Shown piece by piece: positions 1-12,304 of a DNA stretch of 52,500 nt. The position numbers and the translations under genes were made by a program. Location: NCBI GenBank assembly GCA_009663005.1, contig VIGQ01002013.1, positions 5,001 to 57,500 of the forward strand. Reading direction: 5' to 3'. The notes beneath the pieces were generated by a model. That model did no database searches, was not told the origin of the DNA, and saw only the letters and a program-made list of their open reading frames with translations. Source of the DNA: Actinidia chinensis (taxonomy: Eukaryota > Streptophyta > Magnoliopsida > Ericales > Actinidiaceae). Every line of letters begins with the position of its first letter. The stretch's first letter is position 1.

Positions 1-193
1 CGCCCATAACCAAATGGAAACATACTAGAATTAGGTACGAGATTAAGATATTTGCAGATTTGGTATATCCCATTAATGTAGCAAAATCTAAATTAATTTA
101 AACATAAGGGCAAAATAGTCCAGAAACACTCATAAAATTTCGTAAAAGACTTTGTGTATGTTAGTCTATGTTTTAAAAAGTATACAAGATTTA
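1..193. repeat. Unit I, conserved anchor (block A)
   Basis: This AT-rich stretch recurs at about 25270-25430, 35330-35477 and 44440-44622. The shared phrases are 'tatttgcagatttgg', 'cagaaacactcataaaat' and 'gactttgtg'. It marks the start of each tandem unit just left of a MITE. I see no gene in it. The copies differ mainly by one-base indels. Confidence 0.75.
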
Positions 194-572
194 GGCCTGT
201 TTGGGGTTATTTATTTGGTTTTTTGCTTCTTTGGTTTTTTGCTTTTTTTTGTTTTTAGTAATTTTTTTGCTATTTTATCAAAAATATACATTTTTATTTT
301 TTCTTGACGAGATAAGTCTAAAAATGTAAAATCTTTTATCTAATTTGCAAAAAAGTTCACTAAAAAGTAAAAAATATTTTAGATGTTTTTTTATGGGATA
401 AAAATAAAAAAAATAATTTTCTCTGTCTTTAGTGAACTTTTTTCTAAATTAAATTAAAAAAATCCACATTTTTAAATTTCTCTCGTAAAGAGAAATTGAA
501 AAAGTAAAAAATTTTAATCAATGCAAAACAAAAAAAACTAAAAACTAAAAAAATACTAACTCAAACTGGTCC
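194..572. mobile_element. Tourist/Harbinger-like MITE, unit I copy
   Basis: About 380 bp, AT-rich, with imperfect terminal inverted repeats: the left end reads GGCCTGTTTGGGGTTA and the right end, complemented, GGACCAGTTTGAGTTA. TTA directly precedes it (191-193) and directly follows it (573-575), the target duplication expected for PIF/Harbinger-type MITEs. The interior folds back, for example 'aagttcacta' near 353 against 'tagtgaactt' near 431. Family assignment rests on TIR style and TSD only. Copies at the same unit position lie at 35478-35865 and 44623-45016, so the insertion predates the unit duplications. Confidence 0.65.
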
Positions 573-1085
573 TTAATAGTATTATTACCATGGATTTCAA
601 TGTTTGTGGGTAATTTAACCTATTTTTTGCGGTATTTTTATGTTTGTTACCATTTTCATAATGGCATATGCTGAATTTAAACCGAGCATCGAAGTTTATC
701 AGAATGATAGAGTCCTTACTGGAAATATGTAACCGATTATTTTCTTCTAATTTGGTGCGAAACTTTGGCGTGTGAATTCTTTTAAGTGCCAATGTAGTAT
801 TAACTTTGGTTTGTAGTTTTTAGGATTGTATTTAACTATGGGTTGTATTCGAAGTCTGAATCACCTAAGTCCATTATTAATATTGAAATAACGCTTTTTT
901 TTTCTAATTGTTACATATATTTATTTTCAAAGTTATAAAGAGATAAAAAAAAATATTTTTAGGGGCGTACTTTAGTTATACCCATACTTTTTTTTTAGAT
1001 TTTGTCTATACTCGACTTACCGATCATATCTATGCTCGTACACTGCTTCCTAAGTTGACATGTTAATCTGTAAAATGTGAATTGT
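573..1085. other. AT-rich spacer conserved between units I, II, IV and V
   Basis: No gene seen. It aligns by eye with 14578-15000, 35866-36340 and 45017-45540, sharing phrases such as 'tatgctgaatt' and 'tttggtgtgaaa'. The 70-80 codon frames here are not shared between copies. Confidence 0.6.
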
Positions 1086-1560
1086 GTTGGCATTTAGGCA
1101 AGGCCGGCTTCGACATTTGGGTTGTCTAAATGCCCATAAAGCCCTATCCCCAATATATTTCCTTCAGTACAAAAGTCATACAAGTTATAAAAGAAAATCA
1201 ATTTTTTTTTTCAGGCTGGTCTGCATTTAGGTCTCAGTCCATGAGAAATCACAAGCAGGTGTGGCAGAGTTTTGAGTGCCGATGTCTCTCGGTATGTGAA
1301 GAATGCCCATTATTAACTTTAAACCCAAATGCTTACAAGCAACTCAATCACGCCTAGCTCCTGTTTTTTCGCCAATGCCTGAGAGATTTGTTCAAGAAGT
1401 ACTGACAGTGGAATCTGCGATCGAACCTCACACGGTTTGATCTCTCAAGCTTCAAACTGAATCAACTTTGCGAGTTGAGAGTGATTCGCGGACAACGTGC
1501 ACAGGTGGCCCGCGTCTAAGAGCCTTTGACAAATTCCCTGACCACAAGTAGCAAATTCGC
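1086..1560. other. Segment private to units I and V; possible gene fragment
   Basis: Richer in GC than its surroundings and repeated at about 45540-46030, but absent from units II and IV, which carry a SINE-like module here. It holds a pyrimidine tract ending in CAG just before 'gctggtctgc' (about 1201-1216), which resembles a splice acceptor. The part at 1370-1540 ('gagagatttgttcaagaag', 'gattcgcg') is the best conserved between the two copies. In the 45940-46030 copy one plus frame reads 'DAFDEIPEP', faintly like a pentatricopeptide repeat end, but the resemblance is too short to name. Unknown. Confidence 0.35.
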
Positions 1561-3124
1561 AAATCTGCATCCTTCAGTTCCTTATTAGTCTAGAGAGTAG
1601 CTGCTATTTAGCTGCTATATGTTATTAGCACGTATTTCCTCAATTAATAACCTAGTTTGTTTGATTTTTTGTAAAGCTAATTCAGTATAACCTAGTTATG
1701 AAATACGTATAATTTGCATCAAACAAAAGGCAATGACTATGTTAACATGCAATTCTTGATAGAACTGTCTATGTAAAATTGAGTATTCACACACCCCAGG
1801 AACGAGTCAAAATTTAATTCAGTAAGGTTAAAAATTGTCATAGAACTTAAGTTTAAAGGGTTAATAGGGTCAAAATTCCTATATATAGGGGAGGTGGGGG
1901 GGGTATAAAATTTTTGAATAAAATTACTAGATTTTGTGCGGTCATAATTAATATTTATGATAATTATATTATGATAATAGTAATTTTTTTTCCATTGAGT
2001 CAACTACTCCACTTAGCCTATAGTGGCTCCGCCATTGCCACACACTTACTCTTTCGGTGGAATTGGAGTATTTTGCTCCAATCCGCAAACTTGACCATAC
2101 TCAAAAAGTAAATATCAGTGCATAAAAATAAAATTACTTTAAGGTTTGAATATCAAAATATGATATCAATCTCGATAGATTCTGTCGACAACATAATAAA
2201 ATTTTATAATATCAATAAATCCCCAGGTTTATCTTTTCACAATATAGTCCATTAAGCACTCTTTCATTCACACAACTTTCAAATTTTTATTCTATGATCA
2301 GAATCAAGCCAAACTGATCTCATATCAGATTGATAGAGATAGTCATCAAATTAACAAAAAGCCTGGAACCTATACACGCTATACTAGATACATTCATATA
2401 TTCACAGAATTCAATCTCCGAACATACCCATTCATACCACAACACTTTTATATATGAACCACGAAACCATGAGCCATAGAGAGAGAAACTTAAAAACGAT
2501 GACTAGTAAGTACACACAAGCCAGAGGTGTCTGTCTTGGTTTAGAAAGCGATCACGTGGGGATACATAAAACACACAAAAACATTTCAATGAGATACAGA
2601 GAATCTGGGAAAACTTACATCTCCAACAACTAGGAAAAAAATGTTTTCAAGACCCATAATCGTTCAACAATATACTTTAACCCACACATTTATTTATTGG
2701 TGTAACACTCGAAAATAAGAGGCGGGTCTCAATTAGGGTTTTAATGGATGACATAATTCAAATTTAGGTGCTTAATTGAAATTTTTTTAAAGTTTAGGTG
2801 TCTAATAGACCTGTGATCAAAAGTTTAAGGAACTTTTTTTGATATTTTACCTTTTTTGTTTTTAATATTACATACATCGATTCCTAAAACATTTCTAAGG
2901 TTTGATAAATTAGAATTTAATAGCATATAATGAAATGATCAGAATCGTTCATTCTTTAAATTGTCTTTAAAAAATTTTCACATAAAAATCAGATCAAGTC
3001 CGTAATCATATTTTTTAAATTTAAAATAGGCCAATCCATTTTTGGAGGCTTTGAAAGTAGACTCTAATACATATACCTATTATCTCATTATCAATATCCA
3101 ATCAACCTAATTTATGAATTATAT
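1561..3124. other. AT-rich intergenic spacer of unit I
   Basis: No gene, RNA or element recognised. The whole stretch is repeated at about 46030-47590, sharing 'ggtcaaaattcctatatata', 'tagtggctccg' and 'gatcacgtg'. The open frames (for example 1737-2003 and 1914-2111) overlap on opposite strands and are not kept in the second copy. Confidence 0.55.
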
Positions 3125-3450
3125 TACATGGTGAATTCTAATTCTACGAAATAAATGATTCTACCCATCTACTACTGAATCTCAAGTAAACTCCACATTG
3201 AGCCTGAGTGTGTGCATCACCACACATTTGTCTCAAATATTATTAACAAAATCGAAGATTTACTTCTTTTGTTTGTGTGTGAATTATGAATTTGAGAAAA
3301 TATATTTCAAGAAAAAAAATTAAAATTTGAGTCCTCATAAGCTCCACATTGAGTGGCCATAATGTGGCATCACCTACCATCCCCAATATTGTCTATTAAC
3401 AAACTGAGATCTACTTCTTTTGTTTGTGTGGGTGTGTTTTGCTATGGAAA
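3125..3450. repeat. Pair of ~110 bp direct repeats upstream of the DUF247 3' flank
   Basis: Two imperfect copies at about 3180-3290 and 3340-3440. Each reads 'aagctccacattgagtg', then 'catcacctaccat', 'attgtct..attaacaaa', 'gatctacttcttttg' and 'tttgtgtg'. The same pair recurs at 16565-16690/19080-19170, about 26750-26880 (one copy), 37995-38105/39180-39270 and 47655-47760/47812-47930. It is a constant part of the tandem unit. Function unknown. Confidence 0.65.
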
Positions 3451-3754
3451 AACAAAAACCTTGGTTGATATGTACCACTCATGAGCAAAGGAACAAAAAG
3501 TTTGAAACAACAAACATCATTCACACAAAGATTCCCAATCAATCGTATCAATAGGAAAAAACTAAAAATTTCTCAAATCCTTTAATCTTGGCAATGCTTA
3601 CACACTTACAACTTAGGCTCTAACCAAACTAAACTGTTTGAAGCGTGACTCCGGTTTTGGCCCACCAATAGGTCATTTATTAGTAAATAAACTCACCTCG
3701 GACACATTTTTGAAAGCAAGTAGTTGTTTGACTTCAACGCAAATTCCGCTTGGA
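3451..3754 (-). other. 3' flank of DUF247 copy I
   Basis: Homologous to the sequence downstream of copies II-IV (19180-19470, 27500-27800, 39290-39600), with shared 'cactcatgagcaaagg' and 'ctcacctcgga'. In this copy it joins directly to the N-terminal half of the gene near 3752, because the C-terminal coding part present in II-IV is missing. Confidence 0.6.
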
Positions 3755-4503
3755 TCAAGAGGAAGGCAATGGTGGTCGTGGAGCATATGAAGGGATATGA
3801 AAATCACTCCCTGCTCTTCTTTGGTGCTTCAACACTTCGTTTTCGGATTCATCATACTGCCAAAGTGAAAGGACACCCTCACTAGACAAGAACAATGTGT
3901 CACGTTACTGGTGGTGGTTGAATTGTCCTTCTAGCTCATCGACATATTACTAAAATAGAAACGACGTAAGCAAAGAGCAAAATAATTAGGTGTAGTGAAA
4001 ACACCTTCTCCAGAACATAGAAGGCAGTTGGTTCTCGAATAGTAGCATCCACACAGGACAATCGGTGGTCATCCGACTGCTGCCCAAACACTGATTTCGC
4101 TAATTTCTACATTGGGGCTTTCATTGGTGATTTCTTGCATTAGTCTTTTCTTTTGGGATTGGGTGAGAAGGTGGTACCTGTATAGAAGTTCAAGTATGAA
4201 ACAACCATCGACCACTACATCTCTTCGTTCGCAGGTTTCTACCTCCTCGTTAGCGTTTCTTGGCAACGACAGTTTCAATCGCTTTTTACACATTCCTGAC
4301 TACAGCCATTTTGCAAACTCTCTGATCCTCTGAGCCATTGGTCATTCGTCCAGGAGGAATTCACGTAACTCATTTTGATGTCATGCATTCGTGATTTTAG
4401 TGTTTTCCCTTGCTGTGAATGGGCCCTATGGAGACGAGGCGAGGGATATAGGCACTTTCTCTTCAGCTTATACGGAGCCTTATCGGGCACCCTGTATTAC
4501 AAG
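3755..4503 (-). pseudogene. DUF247/UPF0481 protein, copy I, N-terminal half only
   Basis: Minus-strand remnant of a plant DUF247 (PF03140) protein. The diagnostic motif VVDGCFILELLYR is read in one frame at 4177-4215, preceded by an E-E-V-E stretch as in the family ('Y.EEVE....M.VVDGCF'). N-terminal to it (4300-4500) lie the 'SIGP.H' and 'MHDIKMSYVN' regions, the latter at about 4335-4380. Compared with copies II-IV it lacks about 1.1 kb of C-terminal coding sequence, joined at about 3752, and the first ~35-40 codons and promoter, which are replaced by a truncated LTR at 4504. Frameshifts are scattered throughout. The same C-terminal deletion occurs in copy V. No function can be expected from this copy. 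The family's biochemistry is unknown; membrane association is typical of complete members. Confidence 0.8.
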
Positions 4504-5287
4504 CACCCCAACGGAATATGGAGTTCAAATGCCTTTAAATACAAGTCTCCAACAACATTTGAAGGTTGACAACATTCTATAATATGGATTAATCATTAAA
4601 GAGCTTCAATTTGCCAATTCCTCAAAATTCCTCTTGTTCACGCAGGTTGAGCTATTCCACTCCTATTCTACTCTTCAAAGAGAGTTTTGTTTTCACTTTG
4701 TTCATCTTTATACCACTATATCCTTGTAAGTTTGAGTGTAGCTTGGACAAAAACACTTGGTGAGAGTTTTTGAGGTGTTTCTCTTGTAAAAAAGCCAAAC
4801 ACTTAAGATTTGAGTGTTTCCTCTTGTATTAAAACCTAAGAAGTTTGAGTGTAGGCTTAGACAAAAACACTTGGTGGAGAGTTTTGAGTGTTTCTCTTGT
4901 AACAAGCCAAACACTTAATAAGTTTGAGTGTTTTCCTCTTGTAAGGTGAAACACAGGAAGTTTTGAGGGCCTTGGACAAAACCCTTTGGTGTAAAAAGTA
5001 GTTGAGCACTTAGAAAATCAACCCCACATTGTAGTTTTGCGGATTACAAGTTAGTGAAAAGATCTTGCGGAGGTCTTGGGAGGACCGTAGATCACACGTT
5101 GTGATCGAACTCGGTAAATCTTGTGTTTCCTTGTCTTGCTTTGTTTTTATTTGATTCTGCTTATATTGCTTTGCATATAAATTGGATTTATAGATTATTG
5201 ATTATATTGTTTTAATTAATCCATAATTGTTTAATTTTAAGAAAAACCCAATCACCCCGCCTCTTTGGTTTGTCTTTTGGGCCCACA
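4504..5287 (+). mobile_element. 5'-truncated left LTR of Sirevirus-like Copia element
   Basis: 784 bp matching the last ~793 bp of the right LTR (13785-14577). Both hold a TTTAAATA TATA-like box (4534-4541 here), a run of imperfect ~100 bp repeats around 'cacttggtgagagtttt' (about 4727-4975), 'aaccccacattgtagtt', 'ggaggaccgta' and the end 'ggtttgtcttttgggcccaca'. The first ~1.48 kb of the LTR is missing: homology stops abruptly against DUF247 copy I. The retained part would be roughly R-U5 with the core promoter. Confidence 0.8.
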
Positions 5288-5301
5288 ATTGGTATCAATC
5301 T
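5288..5301 (+). promoter_or_regulatory. Primer binding site of the LTR element
   Basis: TGGTATCA at 5290-5297, two bases after the LTR end, matches the start of the initiator-methionine tRNA complement (TGGTATCAGAGC) used by most Copia elements. The remaining bases are altered. Confidence 0.7.
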
Positions 5302-5347
5302 AGTACTTCTATTTTAAAAAAGGCTTAACATCCTTAGGAGTTGATCC

Positions 5348-6450
5348 ATGCCACCATTTCGCAAACTCTCTCGGTGAGGGTCAGACACTCTTAGTCCACC
5401 AATTTTGATGGCACAAATTATACCTATTTGGAAGGGGAGAATGAGAATATTCAGTCAATCCAATAATACAAAATGTGGGCATGTTATTTTTTCAATAAAA
5501 ATTTGAATAGAATTATTCTAAATATGTTTTATCTAATGCACCCCTCCATCGTATTGAAAAGTGCATTAGATCTCATGTACAAAATAGAATTAGGTCAATT
5601 ATCGGCTCATGATATTTGGAACAAATTAGAAAATACTTTATGAACATAATTTGTATGAGCATGAATAACATAAATATAGATGATCTAATAATATTTCTCC
5701 GGGATTCTTGTAATTGAAAATTTGTAAACTCTAACAAGATTGGAGAAAATAAGTTAGTATAAGTGACGAAAATTACATCTAAATCTCCTCACGAAAATTT
5801 AGAGAAAAATATAAATGATATGCCAAACATACTTAATATCAAATGAAAATGATAAGACCACAATGAGGAATTCCTTACTCCTTACCTTTTCAAATGATCG
5901 TTTTGATGATCATTCGTGTTTATATTATGATAATGACATGTCGTAAATGTCAAGTGCCATATGATGAATTGTTAGTGCATTCGAGGAATTATTTGATGAT
6001 CAAAGAAAATTGCATCGAAAAACTATGCATTAAAGAAACTGTTTGCACTCTTATGATTGAAATGGAGAATTTGAAAAAGTACAAATACTTTGAAATGTAA
6101 AATGATTGCATTGAAAATTAAAATGTTATGTTAAAGAATGATCACTTGAAAATGGTTCTTTGAAGAATGACAACCATAATTTTTGAAAGAAAAATTCAAA
6201 GAGTTTGTCTTCTCATTCCAAAAATGAGATTGTTAAAGATAAACATTGAAAATCTACTACATCTCATTTTTAACATGTTTTTATTGTGGAAAAAATGGAC
6301 ATATTTCACACACATGTCCCTATCAAAAGAAATCTAAAAAATTGTTGTGAAACAAGTGTGATGCCTAAGAAAACTATATATACTAAGGATATTAAGGCTA
6401 ACAACACAAGGACTCCATGAGGAAAGGGTACCGAAAAAGAAAGCTCAAAT
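5348..6450 (+). pseudogene. gag: gag-like remnant with CCHC zinc knuckle
   Basis: The N-terminus near 5348-5460 gives, in shifting frames, FANSLGEGQ, FDGTNYTY and KGRMRIF, the conserved start of Sirevirus/Maximus-type Copia Gag. A complete zinc knuckle, CFYCGKNGHISHTC, is read at 6276-6317 with exact C-X2-C-X4-H-X4-C spacing. Just after it (6390-6440) comes a broken 'NTQGP..VPK' spacer motif known from this clade between Gag and protease. At least several frame breaks separate these pieces, so no full Gag is encoded as read. Gag would form the virus-like particle and bind element RNA. Confidence 0.75.
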
Positions 6451-9400
6451 TTTGTAGGTACAAATATAAAGAAGAGAGGCCAAGGACTTAAAGGAAATAC
6501 ATCCAAGGTGCACACTCAAGGAAAGAAACTAAAAGCCTTAAAGATGGAAAATACTTCACAAGTGTTCTAATCCTAAGAGGAGGAGAAATGGCCTACAAAA
6601 AGAATGAGGAAAAGAGATACAATGGCTAATATTAATTCAACGGTTTTGATCAGAGGAAACATCAAATAAATACTCCATCACCCTCACCTCACGACAAAAC
6701 CTTCTGCACCTACAATGAGTATAATGGAAAATCACTTGGGCTAAAATTCCCAAATAGGTTAGGTGAAGGTATGATCTCTAACCACAATTGTACTTACTCT
6801 TGAATTTTATTAAGGGGTGTTGTTAGATAATTGATGCATAATGTGTTAAATCATCATGTTTTTTTAATGACTTACACATATGCATCTATTTGTATCATGA
6901 TTAGATTTTACATAGTTTATTCATACTATCATGACTATGTAGCATTTATAATCATCGCTTTAACAATGATGTTATTTAATTTATGATTAGATCTATATAT
7001 TGATGTTAAATGATTTTATATATTTGTATTATCGTATATCTCTACATCAACTTATGTGAGACTTCATGGTCATACATTTCTAGACTATCTATTGTACCAT
7101 TGTTTTGAGGTTGATTCATTTCTTATCATTTTGTTTAACATGATATTTATTTTATAATAGGTCATTATATGGTATTATATTATATACTTAATTGAAATAC
7201 ATTATTTACTACCTTACCATATGTATGTTAGTAACTTCATGATATGTGCTCATCTAGTGTTATTTTTTTTTCAATGAAAGTTGCTAAAATGGGATGATTC
7301 TTGCACTCATTGAATATTTCACTAGAATCATCATTATTAGTCATCATGAGCCTCTAATTTGACTCAATACTTTCTTGGCAATCCTTAAAGTCGATTATCA
7401 TTTTGATGATTAGCATACATTTTAGAAATATATATAGTGTCGTCAATTAGATATAACATCTTTTCATTTCTATGATAAGTGAGTCATGCACAAATTAAGA
7501 TAAATGAATTCAGTAAAATATGTGGTGCATCACTTGAATCCTTCTGCACAACTAAATTTTCAATGAAAAATAGTTTTAACTTTGCATGAAACATCTTGAT
7601 AAATAATGTCATTATGTGAATTTAAATGAATATACTTAGATATTGTAAATCATTACTTACATTATTGCTGAACTGTTTTGATATACTGACTTCCATGTAA
7701 TTGAAGCTTCATGACTTATTCCACTTGATTTCAATTGGTATCTATTTCTTCCTTGTGGATGTTATATGTCTAAAGGAGTTGTGCTAAATTTTGATAAAAA
7801 TATCCATTGTTAGATAAATTTCAAAACCCCTTCTATAGTAAAAGAATTTTTAAAAACTTGATATTTATCAAAAAATCTTTAAATCTATCACTCCCCTAAT
7901 TTAGTTTTTAAAACAGGAATTTGTGCTTAATTAATCACATATAACATGATGACTACTTTGTTATCCCTTGCTAGTACATTTTTCATTTGATTTTTTTTTA
8001 AATATCCCTATTGGAGGATGCTCTCACAGAAGAAGGAAAAATATTTTTCAACATATAACTTTTTAGAAACTCCTCTCTTCATAAAGAATATGAGACATGT
8101 GTTTCATTTAGAAAAAGTCTATAAAATCGTCTCATCAACATGCATGGGTTTTAATTAATCATTTATACTAGCATGTTGATTCTTACTCTAATACCTTAAC
8201 TTAATTGGTTATTATTTTTCATTTATTTGTCTATATTGAAAAAGAGAGAGACTGCTATTTTGGGTAAAATAATTCTAAAAAAAAAAAAAAAACCTTCATT
8301 GGAATCTCATGTATGATTATTTGAGTTTTGGGATTATTGCATATCATCACACTTGAAAGAAGAGCACCACCTCGGGGAGGCACTACTTATTGGTATCGCT
8401 TTTTGTAGGTACCACTATTTTGTGCCATAAGCGTGGCTATAATTGTAATCAATTGTATCATATGTGCTATTCAACCCCTAGAAGATATAAGAAAGATATG
8501 CGGTGGCAAATTCTTAAAAATAACTTGTCCTCTTAATATCACTTTTGCTTACATGACTTATTGGTAATTTGATTTTGTCTTAAGGGGAAGCGAAAATTTA
8601 AAATTTTATCTTCTCTCGTAAACTTATTGTATACATATATAAGTATGAGGAAGAGTCCATACTTAGGGGGAGATTTGTTAAAATATTGCAATGTTATCTT
8701 TATTAATACTTGTCTTATGTGAATATATCATTATTTGCATTAAATGGAAAATTATTGATTTTCGGTGCCAATCCTTGCATAGCAAAAAGAATATTATTTT
8801 TTTGTGTTGTAATTTGTGTTTATTGATAGTATTTAATAACATCAAGTTGGCATCATATGCTTAATATTGATATATCTTATGGAGCCTATTTGATACAAAA
8901 AGTATATATCTTATACTCTTATAATTTTATTTATTTATTATGCATAATACTAATGTGATGGCATGATTATGTATATTCAAATTATTATTTTTTTCCTCTC
9001 TCTTGCTATGCTTCACCCCCATCATTCTAAGTATAATGCTATTAGTTGGCTATATTAACTTTACTAGATATTTCGGTATGTGTTTTGGTGAGTGATTGTA
9101 TTCTATACATGTGGTTTATCAATTTCAACTCAATGAACATGTTGTTAGAAGTGGTCTACATTCTTTAAACTTGTTCCACTTTATATAAAAACCTTCTTCT
9201 AACTTAATCAAGTTCGCTTCTCTTCATGCTAATAGAGCACTCTCTAGAGAACTTGAATGCACAACATCTATCTCTCTATGTATTATACTCCTATTGAATA
9301 TCTTGTGTTCATGGTTTGAGTTTTGTGTGTATGTGATTTATGAATTGTTATTTTTTACTTAATATAATAAATTTCATTCATTGGAACCACTTATAATTGA

Positions 9401-9984
9401 ACTAGTCCTATATATTTGATTGTGTGTATTATCATTTAGACACTATTCTTATATGTAGAAGTTCTCATATGCTAAGTATTATATTTTTTAAAGAACTTAT
9501 ATACGTTTCATGGAAAATTATTTTCTAACCTTATATGTTTCATTATCAATAACAATATAAAATATGTTTCATTCATCATTGCAAGTCAAAATAAATACAA
9601 TCTTGCAATAATATTGTTTAGGACTTGAATTCATGGGTCTCAATTTAGCTATGTCATTCATTACCCCTGTCCTACATCTTATTTGCTAAACTTAGAACAC
9701 ATCGGCTTAGTATGTCTATTGCTACAATCGATTGCACCCTTATTTTAGACTTGCTCTAGCATTGCGCAAGTTCTCTTCTCATTATAATTGATATATTTAA
9801 TTAAAGAACTTGAGTTAATTTATGAAATCTATTTTAAACTACTCACATTTTGTGTTTCATTCTCTGAAAATAGGTTTCATATATTCCGTCAATAAGACAT
9901 TTTTGCGTATAATTACCTTGCGACTTGAAATTGTGTTTTTGAGTTCAATTAAGTGTTTTAGACTGCTTGTATATTGCATATTTG

Positions 9985-10110
9985 AACTTAAGAAGTGTTG
10001 GTTCAAAGGAACTTTGAACACTAACCCCCAAAGACCCAGTGATGTGGGTACCAAGAACAACTTGAATTGTCCTGTTTATAGGTTCTCCCACAATTCACCA
10101 ATGAAATGAG
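9985..10110 (+). pseudogene. Second Gag-end spacer motif inside the element
   Basis: In one plus frame this reads LNTNPQRPSDV, and after a one-base shift WVPRT, which together resemble the 'NTNPQGP..VWVPK' spacer of Sirevirus polyproteins. A related motif already follows the zinc knuckle at 6390-6440. Either an internal duplication or a fragment of a second nested element. The flanking sequence gives no further domain. Confidence 0.4.
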
Positions 10111-12304
10111 GTTTATACTTATCTATGGCCTCTTAATGTATATGATTGGTTTATATGAGGACTCAAAGCCATGAAGTACTACATGTCCATTATCAACCAA
10201 GCTAAGATGGTGATAGGTATTCCTCTTTCCCATATAACTTTTGAAAGGCATGATGAATTTGCAAAGGTAGATTCGATATTAACTTGGTATGCATATGTGT
10301 GTTAAACTTCTTGTTAATCCTAAATGATTATTGCATTTGAACAATTGTGCATACGAAATTATTTTCCTTAATTGATGTTGATGATATTTAGTTATATGAT
10401 CTATATTGACAGATTACTATTATTTTGAATCCTTTTGCATTGATTCAATCTTATGTCAACCTAATAGTTCATAAATTCCATTTCCAATGAGTACATGAGT
10501 CAAATACTTTTATAAAAGATAGACACAGCTATTTTCAATGAAAAATGAATTTTGCCCATCTCATACTCTATTCCACTTTTCAAATGTACAATGGTCTATT
10601 CAACCTCTCATAGAGATGAAGGAGTTTAGAGAAAGTTTTGAGAAGGGAGTAATATGAACATGATCAATAAATACGAGAAGCAAGAAAATGGAAAAGGAAT
10701 GATGAATCCTCATTATGAGAAAAGTGAAATGAATCTAAATATCTTTAACGCTTCATTCTTCCCCTGATACTTTATATGATCTAAAGATTTGCTTGACTTT
10801 CATTACCCTTGATGAGTTTGCATGAATTTGTGCTTCATTTGATAGTTTCTTTATATCAATTATTTTGAATTAATTTTTTGCTATTATTTCTATCACTATT
10901 ATACACTTATTTTTAAACAAAAAGGAGAAAGAAATGAGATATGAATTTAAAATATGGGATATGAATATATATGATGAGTAAATTGAATCTCAACATGGGA
11001 AGAAACAAATTCATTGAATAATTCATGGACTATTGATCATGATTGATGAAAGTGGAACTATGGCTATGATAAGAAGGTAAATGGTGTGAATGAGAAAAAT
11101 GCTATGCATAACCATAGAGATTAAAAGGAAAGAAAAAGTTTGACTAATGAATGGAGAGAAAATATTATATGTATATGTAATTATTCAGATTGGGCAAATG
11201 TGACCTTGAATGAATAATTGAATTGAATGACACATGCCTATTATGGGCTATTTATTGAATTACTTGAATGGCATAAACTAGTATGATCTTGGTGTATATA
11301 ATCTTAGATATGATCTTTATTGAAACTAATATTGTATCTTATTTTAAGAGCCAATATAAAAATAATATGGCATTGCATGAACAAGGGGAGTAGGATTACT
11401 ATACTATACTCTATAAGTTCATGGACATTATTACTAGTGATTATAATGAATTTGTTGCCATTAACACCTAATGTGATGGTTTCATGATTCACCTATCATT
11501 ATGATTTCACGTTAGGAGAAATGACGTCACATAAGACATTAGATTCACAGAAAATATTGCACATCTTAGCGGGAGTAACAAAAATAGGACTATTTGATTG
11601 GGCAAGCATACTCTTTTAAAAAAATAAAATAAAACCCTCAAGTAGGGAGGAAGTTTCAATTTTATTGAAATGAATGAGTATTTTTGACTCCATCGTGGAT
11701 AAACTTGAATTTCATGGTGATCTATATATGTTTATCTTCTCAGAGTATGTGTTAGGAACAGATCACATTCCTTAAGAAAAGGAGTCTATTGTCATACGAA
11801 TCTTCTTTGGGGGGGGGGGGGGGGGGGGATATCTAAATTTAATGAACTCCATAACTTGAATAAATATTTTGTGAATCTATGCTTAAAAAAAAAATAAAGA
11901 TTTTATTCAATTGTGCTTCCGTGCTTGAATCTTTCGACGTTATACACTTATGTCTCACCTATTTGTAGATTGCTATACCCTTTTTGATGGATTGACAAAA
12001 AGTGGGAGAAATTGTGTTTGTATATGAATGAGATTTTGAGCTAAATAAAATATATGATTATTGAATATGAGGTATATGCATGATAAAGTATGAAAATATC
12101 TTGATTAATGAACTCAAATGCCTCATGCATTGTCGACTTGAATGATAGTAAATATAATTCAATGATAAGTGCATAAACTATAAAAGTAATGGGGAGAATA
12201 CATGGTATATGCTTCAATCGATATAGTGCACTTACTAATTCATAAGTTCTTAATTTTTATCATTCATATATTTGAAAAGTTTTTGTCACATCAAAAAGGG
12301 AGAT

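Larger units (their letters stand above)
5288..12304 (+). mobile_element. Internal region of Sirevirus-like Copia element
   Basis: 7.0 kb between PBS and polypurine tract. Only the first ~1.2 kb shows coding similarity (gag). From about 6830 to 12290 it is AT-rich with no frame over 95 codons, and I found no protease, integrase, reverse transcriptase or RNase H motif. Two polypurine tracts stand out: 'ttagggggagattt' near 8663 and 'aaaaagggaga' at 12293-12303 just before the right LTR; repeated polypurine tracts are known in Sireviruses. A 17-base G run lies at about 11812-11828. At 10010-10060 a second copy of a gag-end spacer motif appears. The element is either non-autonomous or too eroded to show pol. 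Confidence 0.7.

Noticed and set aside
10360..10400. 'IDVDDI' resembling the YVDDI active-site motif of Copia reverse transcriptase
   Set aside because: Only four residues fit, the frame stops at once, and no other RT block lies nearby.
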